This document shows positions 1 through 7,928 of a stretch of 36,825 bases of DNA, piece by piece. Numbering within the stretch: position 1 is the first letter of the stretch; every line of letters starts with the position of its first letter. The notes beneath the pieces were generated by a model, which was given only the letters and a program-made list of their open reading frames with translations, ran no database searches and was not told where the DNA came from. The position numbers and the translations under genes were made by a program. Source of the stretch: an uncultured Coriobacteriaceae bacterium (GTDB lineage Bacteria; Actinomycetota; Coriobacteriia; Coriobacteriales; Atopobiaceae). The stretch covers positions 1 through 36,825 of the forward strand of contig CADBDT010000027.1 of assembly GCA_902793465.1 (NCBI GenBank). Reading direction: 5' to 3'.

Positions 1-129
1 CCCCCAAACGACGATCGGAACCGCGAGGCACCATGGAAAGCAGCCGCGCGCAGTTCCGCAGTGAAGCGAGGACTGTTTGAGCACGGCGCTTGTCCATGGC
101 GCCGAAAGGTTCCGTTCGTCGTTTGGGGG
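1..129. repeat. Long inverted repeat (hairpin) downstream of the dlt operon
   Basis: Positions 1-22 pair with 108-129 with one mismatch. After a 4-nt internal loop, 27-37 pairs with 93-103, and AAGC/GCCG blocks near 38-46 and 84-91 extend the stem, so nearly the whole segment folds back on itself. It lies just beyond the stop of the last minus-strand gene and has no T-run. It could be a transcript-end structure or a dispersed palindromic element. The window edge hides whether it continues to the left. Confidence 0.6.
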
Positions 130-174
130 CAGGCCTATCCATGGCCAGGCGGACAGTTTGTGGCTCGAACTCAA

Positions 175-1182
175 CTATTCGCTCGTAAAGTCCTGGACCT
201 TCATGTTGTAGGAGTTGGCGGAAATCATATAGCCGTTGGTTCCGCGGGCTGTGTCGCACATGCACTTGGAGCCGTCGGTGTTGGTAACAAACACGACGGC
301 GTGGTCGCCCCACGATCCGCTCTCGAACTCAATCAGCAGTCCCTCGGCAGTTGCGTCATCGTAGCCCAGGTACTGCAGGCAGTACATAAGAAAAGCGGCA
401 AACTCGTAGCAGTTGCCGCTGCAGCTGTTTTCGTAGTACATGCGAGCAAACTCGCTTCGCCAGTTTTTGCCTTTTGGCTTTTGCGCCGAGTCGCGTTCCA
501 CGTAGTCCGACCAGGCAATACCCTTGTATACCTCCAACGTGGCGTCCTCGCGGCTCATGGAGTCTTTGCTCACCTTGGAGTCGACGAACGCCTTTACCTC
601 GCCGTCGAGCACGGTATCGCCCGAGGTGTATTTACCCGACTTTGTCCACGGGTCATCAACACCCTCCTGGGTCGAGGCGGCCGACGAGGACGAGGAAGAA
701 GAGGAGGAGGACGAAGATGAACTGCTGCTCTCCTTCTTGTCCGAATCGCTCTTAGAGCTAGAGTCGGAGGTGGTGGAGTTGTTCTTGGACTGGTTAGCTA
801 GCTGCTGCGTGAGGGTGGATATCTGGCTCTTGGCGGCTGTTGCCTCCTTTTGTGCCTCCTCGACGCGAGGCGACAAAATGCTAAAGGTAACAAAGGCGGC
901 TACTCCAGCAGCCAGAACGAGCAGGATAAGCACCACGGCCACCGGAACCCCGCCACGGGGCCGCTGAGCAGACCTGCTTGTGTGGTGGTTTGCCTGGGTG
1001 GCCGTACGCCTGCTTGGGTGCTGGCGGGTACGCGATGAGGACGAACTCCTGCGGGCGCCAGAACGCCGGGCCTGCGAAGATTCGTCCGCACTGCGACGCT
1101 CACGCGCAGAGTCGCGTACATGGGCGTTTCTGCGCGTCTGTATTACGGGTCTCTCTTGGGTATTCTCAACGTCTCTGTTCAA
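175..1182 (-). CDS. Membrane-anchored transglutaminase-like protein, dlt operon end
   Basis: 335 residues. A basic, Ser/Arg-rich N-terminal tail (1-78) is followed by one membrane segment (about 80-103), a short heptad-like stretch (105-133), a low-complexity linker with 16 consecutive serines (152-167), and a C-terminal domain (175-335). That domain has the order Cys258 (SGNCYEF), His294 (WGDHAVV), Asp310 (CMCD), as in transglutaminase-like cysteine enzymes. The topology suggests an extracellular catalytic domain. The start is TTG at 1182 with AAGGA 9 nt upstream. It lies 25 nt after dltX and is a distant paralogue of the protein at 4300-5613, sharing the pattern (D/S)PW-x-x-(S/G)GK/Y-x-TSGD before the catalytic Cys. 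The substrate is unknown; a role in modifying or cross-linking envelope material alongside D-alanylation is inferred from position only. Confidence 0.8.
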   Translation of the reverse strand: MNRDVENTQERPVIQTRRNAHVRDSARERRSADESSQARRSGARRSSSSSRTRQHPSRRTATQANHHTSRSAQRPRGGVPVAVVLILLVLAAGVAAFVTFSILSPRVEEAQKEATAAKSQISTLTQQLANQSKNNSTTSDSSSKSDSDKKESSSSSSSSSSSSSSSSAASTQEGVDDPWTKSGKYTSGDTVLDGEVKAFVDSKVSKDSMSREDATLEVYKGIAWSDYVERDSAQKPKGKNWRSEFARMYYENSCSGNCYEFAAFLMYCLQYLGYDDATAEGLLIEFESGSWGDHAVVFVTNTDGSKCMCDTARGTNGYMISANSYNMKVQDFTSE

Positions 1183-1207
1183 GATGTTACTTCCTTAAAC
1201 CTGCACG

Positions 1208-1387
1208 TTAGAACTGGTTGTAAATAAACTCGGCGGATGAGCCGAAGCCCGAGAACGCCACGAACAAAAAGAGTCCTATGAGGGCGGCGGCAACGCTCGT
1301 GCACACAATTACATCGCCCATAAGCGGGTGATTGCCAAGAAACGCGTCGTACTTGCTGCGTAGTGTATCTGCCTTCTTGCGTGCCAT
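1208..1387 (-). CDS. dltX: DltX-like small membrane protein of D-alanylation
   Basis: 59 residues: a basic N-terminus (MARKKADTLRSKYD), one membrane helix (about 25-46) and an exact C-terminal end FIYNQF. That end fits the FxYxxF hexapeptide described for DltX, whose tyrosine is proposed to relay D-alanine from the DltC/DltB step to DltD. The ATG at 1387 lies one base after the dltD stop, so translation is probably coupled. The same frame stays open upstream into dltD, but that extension has no support. In Firmicutes dltX usually precedes dltA; here it follows dltD. Identification rests on size, topology, tail motif and context. Confidence 0.8.
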   Translation of the reverse strand: MARKKADTLRSKYDAFLGNHPLMGDVIVCTSVAAALIGLFLFVAFSGFGSSAEFIYNQF

Positions 1388-1388
1388 G

Positions 1389-2552
1389 CTAGTTGCCCTC
1401 CGTGGCAAATTCGTAGAGCGCCTTTTCGGCGTCAATCCAACCAGTCCAACCAAAGTGAACGATGTCAAAGAGGTAATAGGGCTCGTACTCGTGATCCGAG
1501 AAGTCCGCCAAACGAGCGCTCGGATGACGTGCCACTACCTCGCGAATGCGGTCGTAAGCCGCCGCTCGCTTGTCTTTGCCAATTCCAATGTAGTCGTAGT
1601 AGGGTGCGAGCGTGGGCTCAATTACGATGAGCGGAGATATTCCACACGCGTCGCATGCTTGCAAAAACAAGTCGAGGTCATCGTACTCGGGCGTGTTGCT
1701 GTAGGTCTCCTCCGCACGCGAGTCCTTGAGGGAGGGCAAGGCAGGCTCGAGTCCCTCCGCATAGAACTTGTCTTCCACGCCCCAGTCGTTGTTGGTGCTC
1801 ATACGCTTGGCATCTTGGAGCGCCTGCTCGCGGAGCGCATCCCAGTCAGGCTGCTCCACGGGGCCGTTGGCCAAGGGAATGCCGGACGAGCGAACGTCTG
1901 CCAGCTGGCTCCTTATTTTGAGGTCGTCAATACCGCCCAAAACTACCCCGTCTATTGCGTCGAGGGGGTTTTGGGGCGCGCCGGCGCGAATGGTGTTGGT
2001 GTCCACACCCTGCTGGGCAAGGCGATCCTTTACCTTTTGACGCAGTTCGTCGGGAATCTGCTTGTTGCTGCAGAACCCGCGATACAGCGAGTAGGAGAAC
2101 CGTGCCGAAAAGGTGCTTGCATCCACTCCGCCGTCTGTAAACATGCCAAGGCCAATTATGAGTGCGACCTTGTTTTGAGGCACTCCGTCCTTGGCTATGG
2201 CGCCAATGGCCATGGTGTCCCAAAGGCACTGGTCAAACGCCTCGCCAACCAGCATAAAGCGCTTGCCATAGTTGTGCTCGCCAAACGTGGCCGCAGGAAC
2301 CTGCGGAACGAGGCTCTTTGGGGTAGAAAACTCCGACGACCCAAGAACCAGCAGGGTGTCTTGGCCCATGTTTGCATGGATAAAGTCCGTGCTGGACGAC
2401 TTGGCACCCGAATATACGTAGCCGTAGTCGGTGTTTTGGTCGCGCACGTCTTGGGTAGGAAGCAGCACGAACGTTGCCGATACCGCACAAGCGGCAACGG
2501 CAATGCCCAACAGCAAGGCCAAGAGGCGTCTATGCAGTGTGTGCGCTTCCAT
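1389..2552 (-). CDS. dltD: DltD, D-alanyl transfer protein
   Basis: 387 residues, the usual DltD size. An N-terminal signal-anchor (about 9-31) places the SGNH-hydrolase-like domain outside the membrane. The nucleophile motif is GSSEF at 71-75, and the C-terminal D-x-x-H-F-G-W-x-G-W segment (DIVHFGWTGW) supplies the conserved Asp/His. DltD acts after DltB, passing D-alanine to (lipo)teichoic acid. It lies 29 nt after dltC in the order B-C-D, but the order is interrupted upstream by two extra genes between dltA and dltB. The Shine-Dalgarno is weak (AGAG before GCTGCTGGT-ATG), which fits translational coupling. Confidence 0.93.
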   Translation of the reverse strand: MEAHTLHRRLLALLLGIAVAACAVSATFVLLPTQDVRDQNTDYGYVYSGAKSSSTDFIHANMGQDTLLVLGSSEFSTPKSLVPQVPAATFGEHNYGKRFMLVGEAFDQCLWDTMAIGAIAKDGVPQNKVALIIGLGMFTDGGVDASTFSARFSYSLYRGFCSNKQIPDELRQKVKDRLAQQGVDTNTIRAGAPQNPLDAIDGVVLGGIDDLKIRSQLADVRSSGIPLANGPVEQPDWDALREQALQDAKRMSTNNDWGVEDKFYAEGLEPALPSLKDSRAEETYSNTPEYDDLDLFLQACDACGISPLIVIEPTLAPYYDYIGIGKDKRAAAYDRIREVVARHPSARLADFSDHEYEPYYLFDIVHFGWTGWIDAEKALYEFATEGN

Positions 2553-2581
2553 ACCAGCAGCTCTTTAGATCCGTGGCTCGA

Positions 2582-2821
2582 CTACATGCGCTCGCGAACG
2601 CGGGCAATAATCTTGTTTGTGGTGTTCATCTCTTCGCGCTCAAGCTCGGTAGGCGCAATGGTTACGCCAAAGTTGTCCTTAATGGCAACCAGCAGCTCGA
2701 TGGCGGCCATGGAGTCCAGGATGTCCTCCTCAAAGAGATCTATGTCGCGCTCCTCGGCAACATCCTCCTCGTCGGTAATCTCAATAATGAGGTCAATAAT
2801 CTGCTTTTCCAAGTTGTCCAT
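2582..2821 (-). CDS. dltC: DltC, D-alanyl carrier protein
   Basis: 79 residues, the normal size for this acyl-carrier-type protein. The phosphopantetheine attachment site is Ser37 in DILDSMAA, matching the DSM core of DltC. The protein is acidic and helical. DltA loads D-alanine onto its 4'-phosphopantetheine arm on the cytoplasmic side, and DltB accepts it there. The start ATG at 2821 has GAGAGGA about 8 nt upstream. It sits between dltB (48-nt gap) and dltD (29-nt gap) in one minus-strand transcript. Confidence 0.95.
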   Translation of the reverse strand: MDNLEKQIIDLIIEITDEEDVAEERDIDLFEEDILDSMAAIELLVAIKDNFGVTIAPTELEREEMNTTNKIIARVRERM

Positions 2822-2869
2822 GAGTGATTCCTCTCGATGGTGCGTGTCCCAACAAAGCGTATATTAGCG

Positions 2870-4045
2870 TTAAGAGGACAATCCCAAAAGGGGGCTTACA
2901 ACATAACCACCAAACAGCGCGAAGCCAAAGAACACCACGACCATGGTTACCAGCCACGATGCGGCAACAAACCAGCGATCGCGCTTGTGGCGCTTGTAGA
3001 ACTTCCACTTCTTTTGCAGGTAGTGGCAGGCGGCAAGCATTACGCCGTGGTATATGCCATACACAATATAGTCCGGTGTTATGCCGTGCCAGACGCCCAT
3101 AAGCGTCATGTTTATCATAAATCCCACGCACGCGGTGGTAAGGCGGGACTTAAAGAGCTTGTGCGAGATCGCAAACGACGAAAAGCGCATAAACACGAAG
3201 TCGCGCAGCCACGTGGAAAGCGATATGTGCCAGCGGTCCCAGAACTCCTTTATGTCCTTTGCCGCAAACGGCATGTGGAAGTTGCGCGGTACCTCTATGC
3301 CAAGCATGAGTCCCAGGCCCATGGCCATGTTGGAGTAGCCGGCAAAGTCGAAGAAGAGGTCCAGTCCAAAGCAGAACGACTCGGCCACAAAGGAGAGCGC
3401 GGGCACGCTTATAACTGCCGGTGCCATCCAGAGTCCCCAGTGGGCGAGGGCCGACCCCACAAACTTGTAGAGCGCGCCGAGCACAAACCAACCAAGGCCT
3501 CTGTAGAGCCGCTCCAAATACGCGTCGCGCGAAAGCGGCGTACGCAGGTCCGTTACGAAGTTGCGGCTGCGAAGGATGGGGCCGGAGGTAAAGGGCGGGA
3601 AGAAGCACAAAAACGAGAGGTACTCGCCTATAGTCATATTGTCAATTAGCCCGTCGCGCACCTCTATGAGTACCTGTACGGACTTAAAGGTTATGTAGGA
3701 GATGCCCAAAAAGCCGGGGAAGTCGGGCGCAAACAGCACACCCACCTTGTATATGGCCAAAGGCGCAATCTGGCACGCAAGGGCCACGCGGTACAAGGCT
3801 ACGGCCTTGGGATGCTCCTTCCTAAAGAGCCCGGCCACCCACGCATAGAGCGCAAGCGAGCCAAGCAGATAGGCGCCAAAGAATATGAGCGACGGTATCG
3901 AGCGAAAGAACAGCAGTGCCAGCATTAGCACAGACGCCACCAGCCCATAGCGGCCAAGGGGACGCTCGCGCATGCCCAAAATGGCGGCTATGAGCACTAT
4001 AGGTACGCACAGTACGAAGAATGCTGGCTCTACAAAGAAATCCAC
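2870..4045 (-). CDS. dltB: DltB, MBOAT-family D-alanyl transfer membrane protein
   Basis: 391 residues with about 10-12 hydrophobic segments, typical of the MBOAT family. The conserved region around 263-286 includes DIKEFWDRWHISLS and LRDFVF. The key histidine is His320 in MGVWHGI, with a second at 273. DltB binds DltC-D-Ala at the inner face and moves the D-alanyl group across the membrane. The start is GTG at 4045, chosen because TCAGGA lies 7-8 nt upstream. It follows the 49-residue lipoprotein gene by 19 nt. Confidence 0.94.
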   Translation of the reverse strand: MDFFVEPAFFVLCVPIVLIAAILGMRERPLGRYGLVASVLMLALLFFRSIPSLIFFGAYLLGSLALYAWVAGLFRKEHPKAVALYRVALACQIAPLAIYKVGVLFAPDFPGFLGISYITFKSVQVLIEVRDGLIDNMTIGEYLSFLCFFPPFTSGPILRSRNFVTDLRTPLSRDAYLERLYRGLGWFVLGALYKFVGSALAHWGLWMAPAVISVPALSFVAESFCFGLDLFFDFAGYSNMAMGLGLMLGIEVPRNFHMPFAAKDIKEFWDRWHISLSTWLRDFVFMRFSSFAISHKLFKSRLTTACVGFMINMTLMGVWHGITPDYIVYGIYHGVMLAACHYLQKKWKFYKRHKRDRWFVAASWLVTMVVVFFGFALFGGYVVSPLLGLSS

Positions 4046-4064
4046 GATGCCGTCCTGACCTCAG

Positions 4065-4214
4065 CTATTCCTTGATTACGGGCATGTCCTCGCCGTAGCA
4101 GTTGTCCTGCGAGTTGCTGCTGGAGTTGCCACCGCAGGCGGTAAGGGCGAGCGAGCCCATTACGAGCGAAAGGGCAACAAAAAAGGTGAGTACGGACTGA
4201 AGTTTCTTGCTCAT
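4065..4214 (-). CDS. Small lipoprotein inside the dlt operon
   Basis: A 49-residue frame: basic start MSKKLQS, hydrophobic core to about residue 26, lipobox LTAC followed by GGN, then a short Ser/Asn linker and the tail DNCYGEDMPVIKE. After lipidation only about 23 residues would remain outside the membrane. AAGGAG lies 9 nt before the ATG, a strong ribosome site, and dltB follows after 19 nt. The second cysteine and the acidic tail are the only distinctive features. I do not recognise the family. It may be an accessory subunit or anchor for the neighbouring D-alanylation proteins, which is inference from position. Confidence 0.75.
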   Translation of the reverse strand: MSKKLQSVLTFFVALSLVMGSLALTACGGNSSSNSQDNCYGEDMPVIKE

Positions 4215-4299
4215 AGCATGTCTCCTTAGAGTCTATAGTCAAACATGAGCGACTTACTTTACCACACAACGCAACTATGTAATGGAATGCGCTAAATCA

Positions 4300-5613
4300 T
4301 CAGTTCCTCGCCACATCGAATGCAGACGACCTGGGCTCCCAGTTGCTTGTGGGGTCCAAAATCTCCACGCTGTAGGACGAAGGCTTCATCATCCAGCCGT
4401 TTGCCGCCATCTCGGAGTCTACCATCTTTATTTCTCCGGACTTCTTGTCGGTTACCCAGGTAAGACCGTGATCGAGCCAAAGCCCGCTCTGGCGCTCCTG
4501 ATAGGTGAGCTCGGCATGGGCGTCCGTGTAGCCAAAGTATCTTAGGCACCATTGGATGGCGGACGCCATGCTAAAGCAGTTGCCGCCCTTGCTAAAGAAG
4601 TCCTTGGCATAGTCTACGGTCCAGTCGTACGTGCGGGGGTACTGGTTGCCCTCCCACTCGTTGTAATCCGACCACGTTATGTTGCAAAACGTGTTGTAGG
4701 CGTTTTCGTCTACGCTCTTGTCTTTGCTGGAGTGCTTGTCGCAGAACTCCTTTACCTGCTTGTCCAGGTCTTTGTCGCCGGAGGTAAAGTAGCCGCCGTC
4801 TATCCAGGGGGACTCCACGCCCTTGTAGCCGTCCGCCAGGTTGGCTGCTTCGCGCTCGGCCTGCATGGTGGCGGCTATTTTTGTGGGGTCGGTTCCCTGC
4901 TTGGTGAGGTCCGGCACGCCCGCTGCCTTTTTCCATGCGGGGTCGGGTACCTTAACGTCGTCCTCCGAGACGGTGGTGGAGCCAGAGCTTGCGCTCGAGC
5001 CAGAGCCCGAGGAGGAGCTGTTGTTCGACTGGGCCTCGCTCGTAGAGGCTGTGCCTGCGGCTTGCTGTTGCTGCTCTGCCTGCTGGCTGTTCTCGCTTGG
5101 CTTGGCGGTGCAGCGGGCAATGGCGAACACGAGGATTACGATAAGCAGGACACCGACGCCGCCCGCAATAAGGATCTGGGGCGACAAGCCCGCTACTGCT
5201 GCGCGCGGGCTGCCGGCGGGACGGCTTGCGGACGGCCGTGTGCCGCTGGGGCGCCTGCGGGGATTGCCGTTTGCCGGCCTGCGCGCGTCGTTGCCTGCAG
5301 GCCTGCGGCTGGGCCGCTGGCCGGACCTCCTCCGGTTAGGTGTGCTGCCGTCGGCATGACCAGAGCCAGAGGGTCGCCGACGGCCGTCCGCGGATGCTGG
5401 CCTCCGCCTGCGGTTGGACGAGTGCTGCGAAGCGCCGGCATCGGCGTCGGAGTCCGGGCGAGGAGCGCGGCGACGCTTGCGCTGGGTCTGTTGCCTTCCG
5501 TCGGACGAGGCGTTGGCTGGTCGCCGACGCCTTTGGCCCTCGGGCGCGGGCTTGCCCTGTTTGCGCCTGGGCTTGTCGTCTTCGTATACGTCCTCTTCGT
5601 TCGGTCGTGCCAT
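4300..5613 (-). CDS. Membrane-anchored transglutaminase-like protein between dltA and dltB
   Basis: 437 residues. The first 140 are extremely rich in Arg, Pro and Ser (probably disordered and cytoplasmic). A membrane helix spans about 146-167, then a Gln/Ser/Gly linker (175-215), then an extracellular domain (225-437). Catalytic-type residues appear in order: Cys346 (GGNCFSM), His382 (LWLDHGL) and Asp399 (KMVDSE), as in transglutaminase-like folds. The start ATG at 5613 has AAGGA 7-8 nt upstream. It follows dltA by 56 nt. The protein at 175-1182 has the same layout, so the operon is bracketed by two related enzymes. The basic tail could bind the membrane, nucleic acid or an acidic partner; this is unknown. 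Confidence 0.82.
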   Translation of the reverse strand: MARPNEEDVYEDDKPRRKQGKPAPEGQRRRRPANASSDGRQQTQRKRRRAPRPDSDADAGASQHSSNRRRRPASADGRRRPSGSGHADGSTPNRRRSGQRPSRRPAGNDARRPANGNPRRRPSGTRPSASRPAGSPRAAVAGLSPQILIAGGVGVLLIVILVFAIARCTAKPSENSQQAEQQQQAAGTASTSEAQSNNSSSSGSGSSASSGSTTVSEDDVKVPDPAWKKAAGVPDLTKQGTDPTKIAATMQAEREAANLADGYKGVESPWIDGGYFTSGDKDLDKQVKEFCDKHSSKDKSVDENAYNTFCNITWSDYNEWEGNQYPRTYDWTVDYAKDFFSKGGNCFSMASAIQWCLRYFGYTDAHAELTYQERQSGLWLDHGLTWVTDKKSGEIKMVDSEMAANGWMMKPSSYSVEILDPTSNWEPRSSAFDVARN

Positions 5614-5669
5614 AGCGTGTTCCTTGCGTTCCTTGTCTTGCGGTTCTTGCGATTGATGTCTTACGCAGA

Positions 5670-7202
5670 CTATAGCGTTGCCAGCTTCTTGCGGTCTACC
5701 TTGCCGTTGTTGGTAACGGGCAGGTCGTCCACAACGCGTATGCGCTTGGGGATCATGTAGGACGGCAGGCTAACCGTAAGCTTCTTGCGGAGCGCTCGTC
5801 CGTCCTTGGAGCTAAAGTCCTGGGCGGGCGTGTTCATTACCAGGTATGCGGTAAGGCTCCTAACCGATCCGTCGGGCCTGCGCACGGGAAGTACCGCCAC
5901 GCGCTCCACGCCATCGAGCTTTGCGATGTTTGCCTCTATGTCCTCGAGCTCAATGCGATAGCCGTGCATCTTGATCTGCAGGTCTATGCGGCCGCTGTAG
6001 AACAGGAGGCCGTCCTGCAGGTAACCCTCGTCGCCGGTCCGGTACGAGCGGTAGGTGGTTCCGTCCACGTCGGCCGTAGAGAAGGCCTTGCGCGTGCGCT
6101 CCTCGTCGTTAAAGTAGCCTACGCTTACGCTGTCTCCCACGATTACTATCTCGCCCTTGTTGCCGTCTTCTTGCAGGTTGCCCTGCTCGTCCATTATGCG
6201 AATGACGGTTCCGGCCTTGGGACGGCCGACCGGCAGGGGAGAGTGCTCCTCGAGCACGCTGGGGGTAACGTGGATGCCGGTAACGGCAACGGTTGACTCG
6301 GTCGGGCCATAGGTGTTGTACACCTCGGCCTTGGGAAACGCCTCAATGAGACGAGCGGCCGTTCGGTTGGTAAGGGTCTCGCCGCAAAAGAGGAAGGTGC
6401 GCATCTGCGGAAGGAGCTCCTCGTTGAATGCCGGGTCGGCAAGGCACATTTCCACAAAGGAGGGGGTGGACACCCATATGGTGGCGTCGGACGAGCGAAG
6501 GCGCTCAAAGAGCTCGCTCATGGACTCCAAGAGGCTCTTGCTTAGGGCGTATTCCGTTCCGCCCAGGCTCAGCGACAGGTAGAGGTCCATAACGGAGAGG
6601 TCAAACGAGTAGGGCGCCTGGTTTACGAACACGTAGCCGTCCTTGGCGTTCGTGCACATGGTCTTACCCCAGCGCACAAAGTTGTCCAGGCAGTCACGCG
6701 TGATCTGTACGCCCTTGGGTTTTCCGGTGCTGCCAGAGGTAAATATTATGTAGTACACGTCGTTGGGGCCTATCCAGTGCGGAGTGAGGTCCTCCATATC
6801 GCCCTCGGTGGATATGCGCGCAAGCTCTGCGGCGTCGAGGACGGTGGCGTTTCCACAGTTGATCTGCGGCAGGTCCTCGGTCGCAATTATGAGCTCCGGC
6901 TCTACCTCGTCTACGATGTCCTGGACGCGGCCCACGGGCACCGATACGTCCACGGGGCAGTAGGCGCGCCCGGTCTTGGAGCAGGCCACAAAGCTGGCAA
7001 TCATAAGGGGGTCCTTGTGCCCATAAATTACTACTGGCTTGCGCTCCTTCGTACACCGCAATATGTGGGTGCCAATGCGGTTGGAGCGGGAGCCAAGCTC
7101 TCCCCAAGTGAGGCTGGAAGTCCTGCCTGGCGCGTTGAGCACATAGGCCAGGCTGTTGGGACGTGTGTTTTCGTGGTTGGAGATCGTTTCCAAAATTGTC
7201 AC
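5670..7202 (-). CDS. dltA: DltA, D-alanine--D-alanyl carrier protein ligase
   Basis: 510 residues, the usual DltA length. Adenylation-domain motifs are in order: the P-loop-like FTSGSTGKPKG at about 153-163, YNTYGPTE, a YRTGDEG motif and the C-terminal NGKVDRKKL with the catalytic lysine. It activates D-alanine with ATP and loads DltC in the cytoplasm. The start is GTG at 7202, with AGG about 10 nt upstream, reading MTILETISNH as in typical DltA N-termini. It is the first gene of the minus-strand dlt operon. A TATATT box lies upstream in the 7203-7385 gap but has no convincing -35 partner. Confidence 0.95.
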   Translation of the reverse strand: MTILETISNHENTRPNSLAYVLNAPGRTSSLTWGELGSRSNRIGTHILRCTKERKPVVIYGHKDPLMIASFVACSKTGRAYCPVDVSVPVGRVQDIVDEVEPELIIATEDLPQINCGNATVLDAAELARISTEGDMEDLTPHWIGPNDVYYIIFTSGSTGKPKGVQITRDCLDNFVRWGKTMCTNAKDGYVFVNQAPYSFDLSVMDLYLSLSLGGTEYALSKSLLESMSELFERLRSSDATIWVSTPSFVEMCLADPAFNEELLPQMRTFLFCGETLTNRTAARLIEAFPKAEVYNTYGPTESTVAVTGIHVTPSVLEEHSPLPVGRPKAGTVIRIMDEQGNLQEDGNKGEIVIVGDSVSVGYFNDEERTRKAFSTADVDGTTYRSYRTGDEGYLQDGLLFYSGRIDLQIKMHGYRIELEDIEANIAKLDGVERVAVLPVRRPDGSVRSLTAYLVMNTPAQDFSSKDGRALRKKLTVSLPSYMIPKRIRVVDDLPVTNNGKVDRKKLATL

Positions 7203-7385
7203 GGTAAACTACCTGCGCAATCAAAAGAGAAGGATAGTGCTACAACCTTGCGAATATAGCACAGCGCGCCTGCGCTCCCGTTCCAGAATAAAAAACCCAA
7301 AAATGAACAGGGGACGCGTGAACAGGGGACGTGTCTGGTGTTCAGAAATGAACGGGAGATACGTCCCCTGTTCACGCGATTGTGG
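7203..7385. repeat. dltA upstream region with 22-bp inverted repeat
   Basis: Positions 7315-7336 (CGCGTGAACAGGGGACGTGT...) and 7357-7378 are inverted copies with one mismatch over 22 bp. A third partial copy (GAACAGGGGACGCG) starts at 7304. The hairpin sits just after the stop of the NlpC-like gene and before dltA, both on the minus strand, so it could end the upstream transcript. There is no T-run. The GGGGAC core resembles other G-rich palindromes in this window, suggesting a REP-like element. Confidence 0.65.
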
Positions 7386-7922
7386 CTACTCCAGCCCCAC
7401 GTACTCCAGCCCAATGCTGCCGAGCCAGCCCCAGCGGGGTTGGGCCATAAGGCCGTACGCGCTAAGCCAGAGCGCGAGCGGGACCTCCCTCACGCCTTCC
7501 GCAACAGAGTCCATAACCATTCCGTTGCCAACGTAGAGTCCCACATGCCCATGGACATGGCCCTGGGCCGTATAGGGGTGGACAGGCACGGCCACTATCA
7601 TTCCTACCTTAAGGTCGCTCGTGTCTTCGTAGTGGCAGTAGCCGTTGTACAGCTCGGCCGCGTTGCCAAGGACCACGCCCAGGCCTAGGCGAGAAAAGGC
7701 CTGCTCTATCCAGCTGGCACACAGGTCGGCGCCCGTCGAGGGAGTTGCGTGGGCGCAGGCAACAAACTGCCTCTGAAGAGCGGTGGCATCTCCGCTGAGC
7801 TGGGGCTCGTGCCCCTCCTGCACCACACGAATCGACGGCTGTCCCCAGCGCGAGACGCCGTTGTTCGCAAAACCACGCTTTTCTAACAGCTCTTGCAGCT
7901 CTTTTTGGTGCTCGTCCGCCAT
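7386..7922 (-). CDS. NlpC/P60- or CHAP-like cysteine hydrolase
   Basis: 178 residues with no signal peptide. Cys68 (GADLCASWIEQAF) at the head of a helix and His126 (HVHGHVGLYVG) in a beta strand give the Cys-His order of NlpC/P60-type peptidases. The segment KVGMIVAVP before it and the following MVMDS also fit that fold. Such enzymes usually cleave peptidoglycan peptides, but the absence of a visible export signal leaves its location open. The start ATG at 7922 is 6 nt after the stop of the EIIB-ROK gene, with no clear ribosome site, so coupling is likely. Confidence 0.7.
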   Translation of the reverse strand: MADEHQKELQELLEKRGFANNGVSRWGQPSIRVVQEGHEPQLSGDATALQRQFVACAHATPSTGADLCASWIEQAFSRLGLGVVLGNAAELYNGYCHYEDTSDLKVGMIVAVPVHPYTAQGHVHGHVGLYVGNGMVMDSVAEGVREVPLALWLSAYGLMAQPRWGWLGSIGLEYVGLE

Positions 7923-7928
7923 AGTTCG

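Noticed and set aside
1332..2867. A long plus-strand open frame across dltD/dltC
   Set aside because: It lies opposite clearly identified dlt genes and its translation resembles no family.
4552..5760. A long plus-strand open frame opposite the transglutaminase-like gene
   Set aside because: It is the complement of Arg/Pro-rich coding DNA and lacks a ribosome site.
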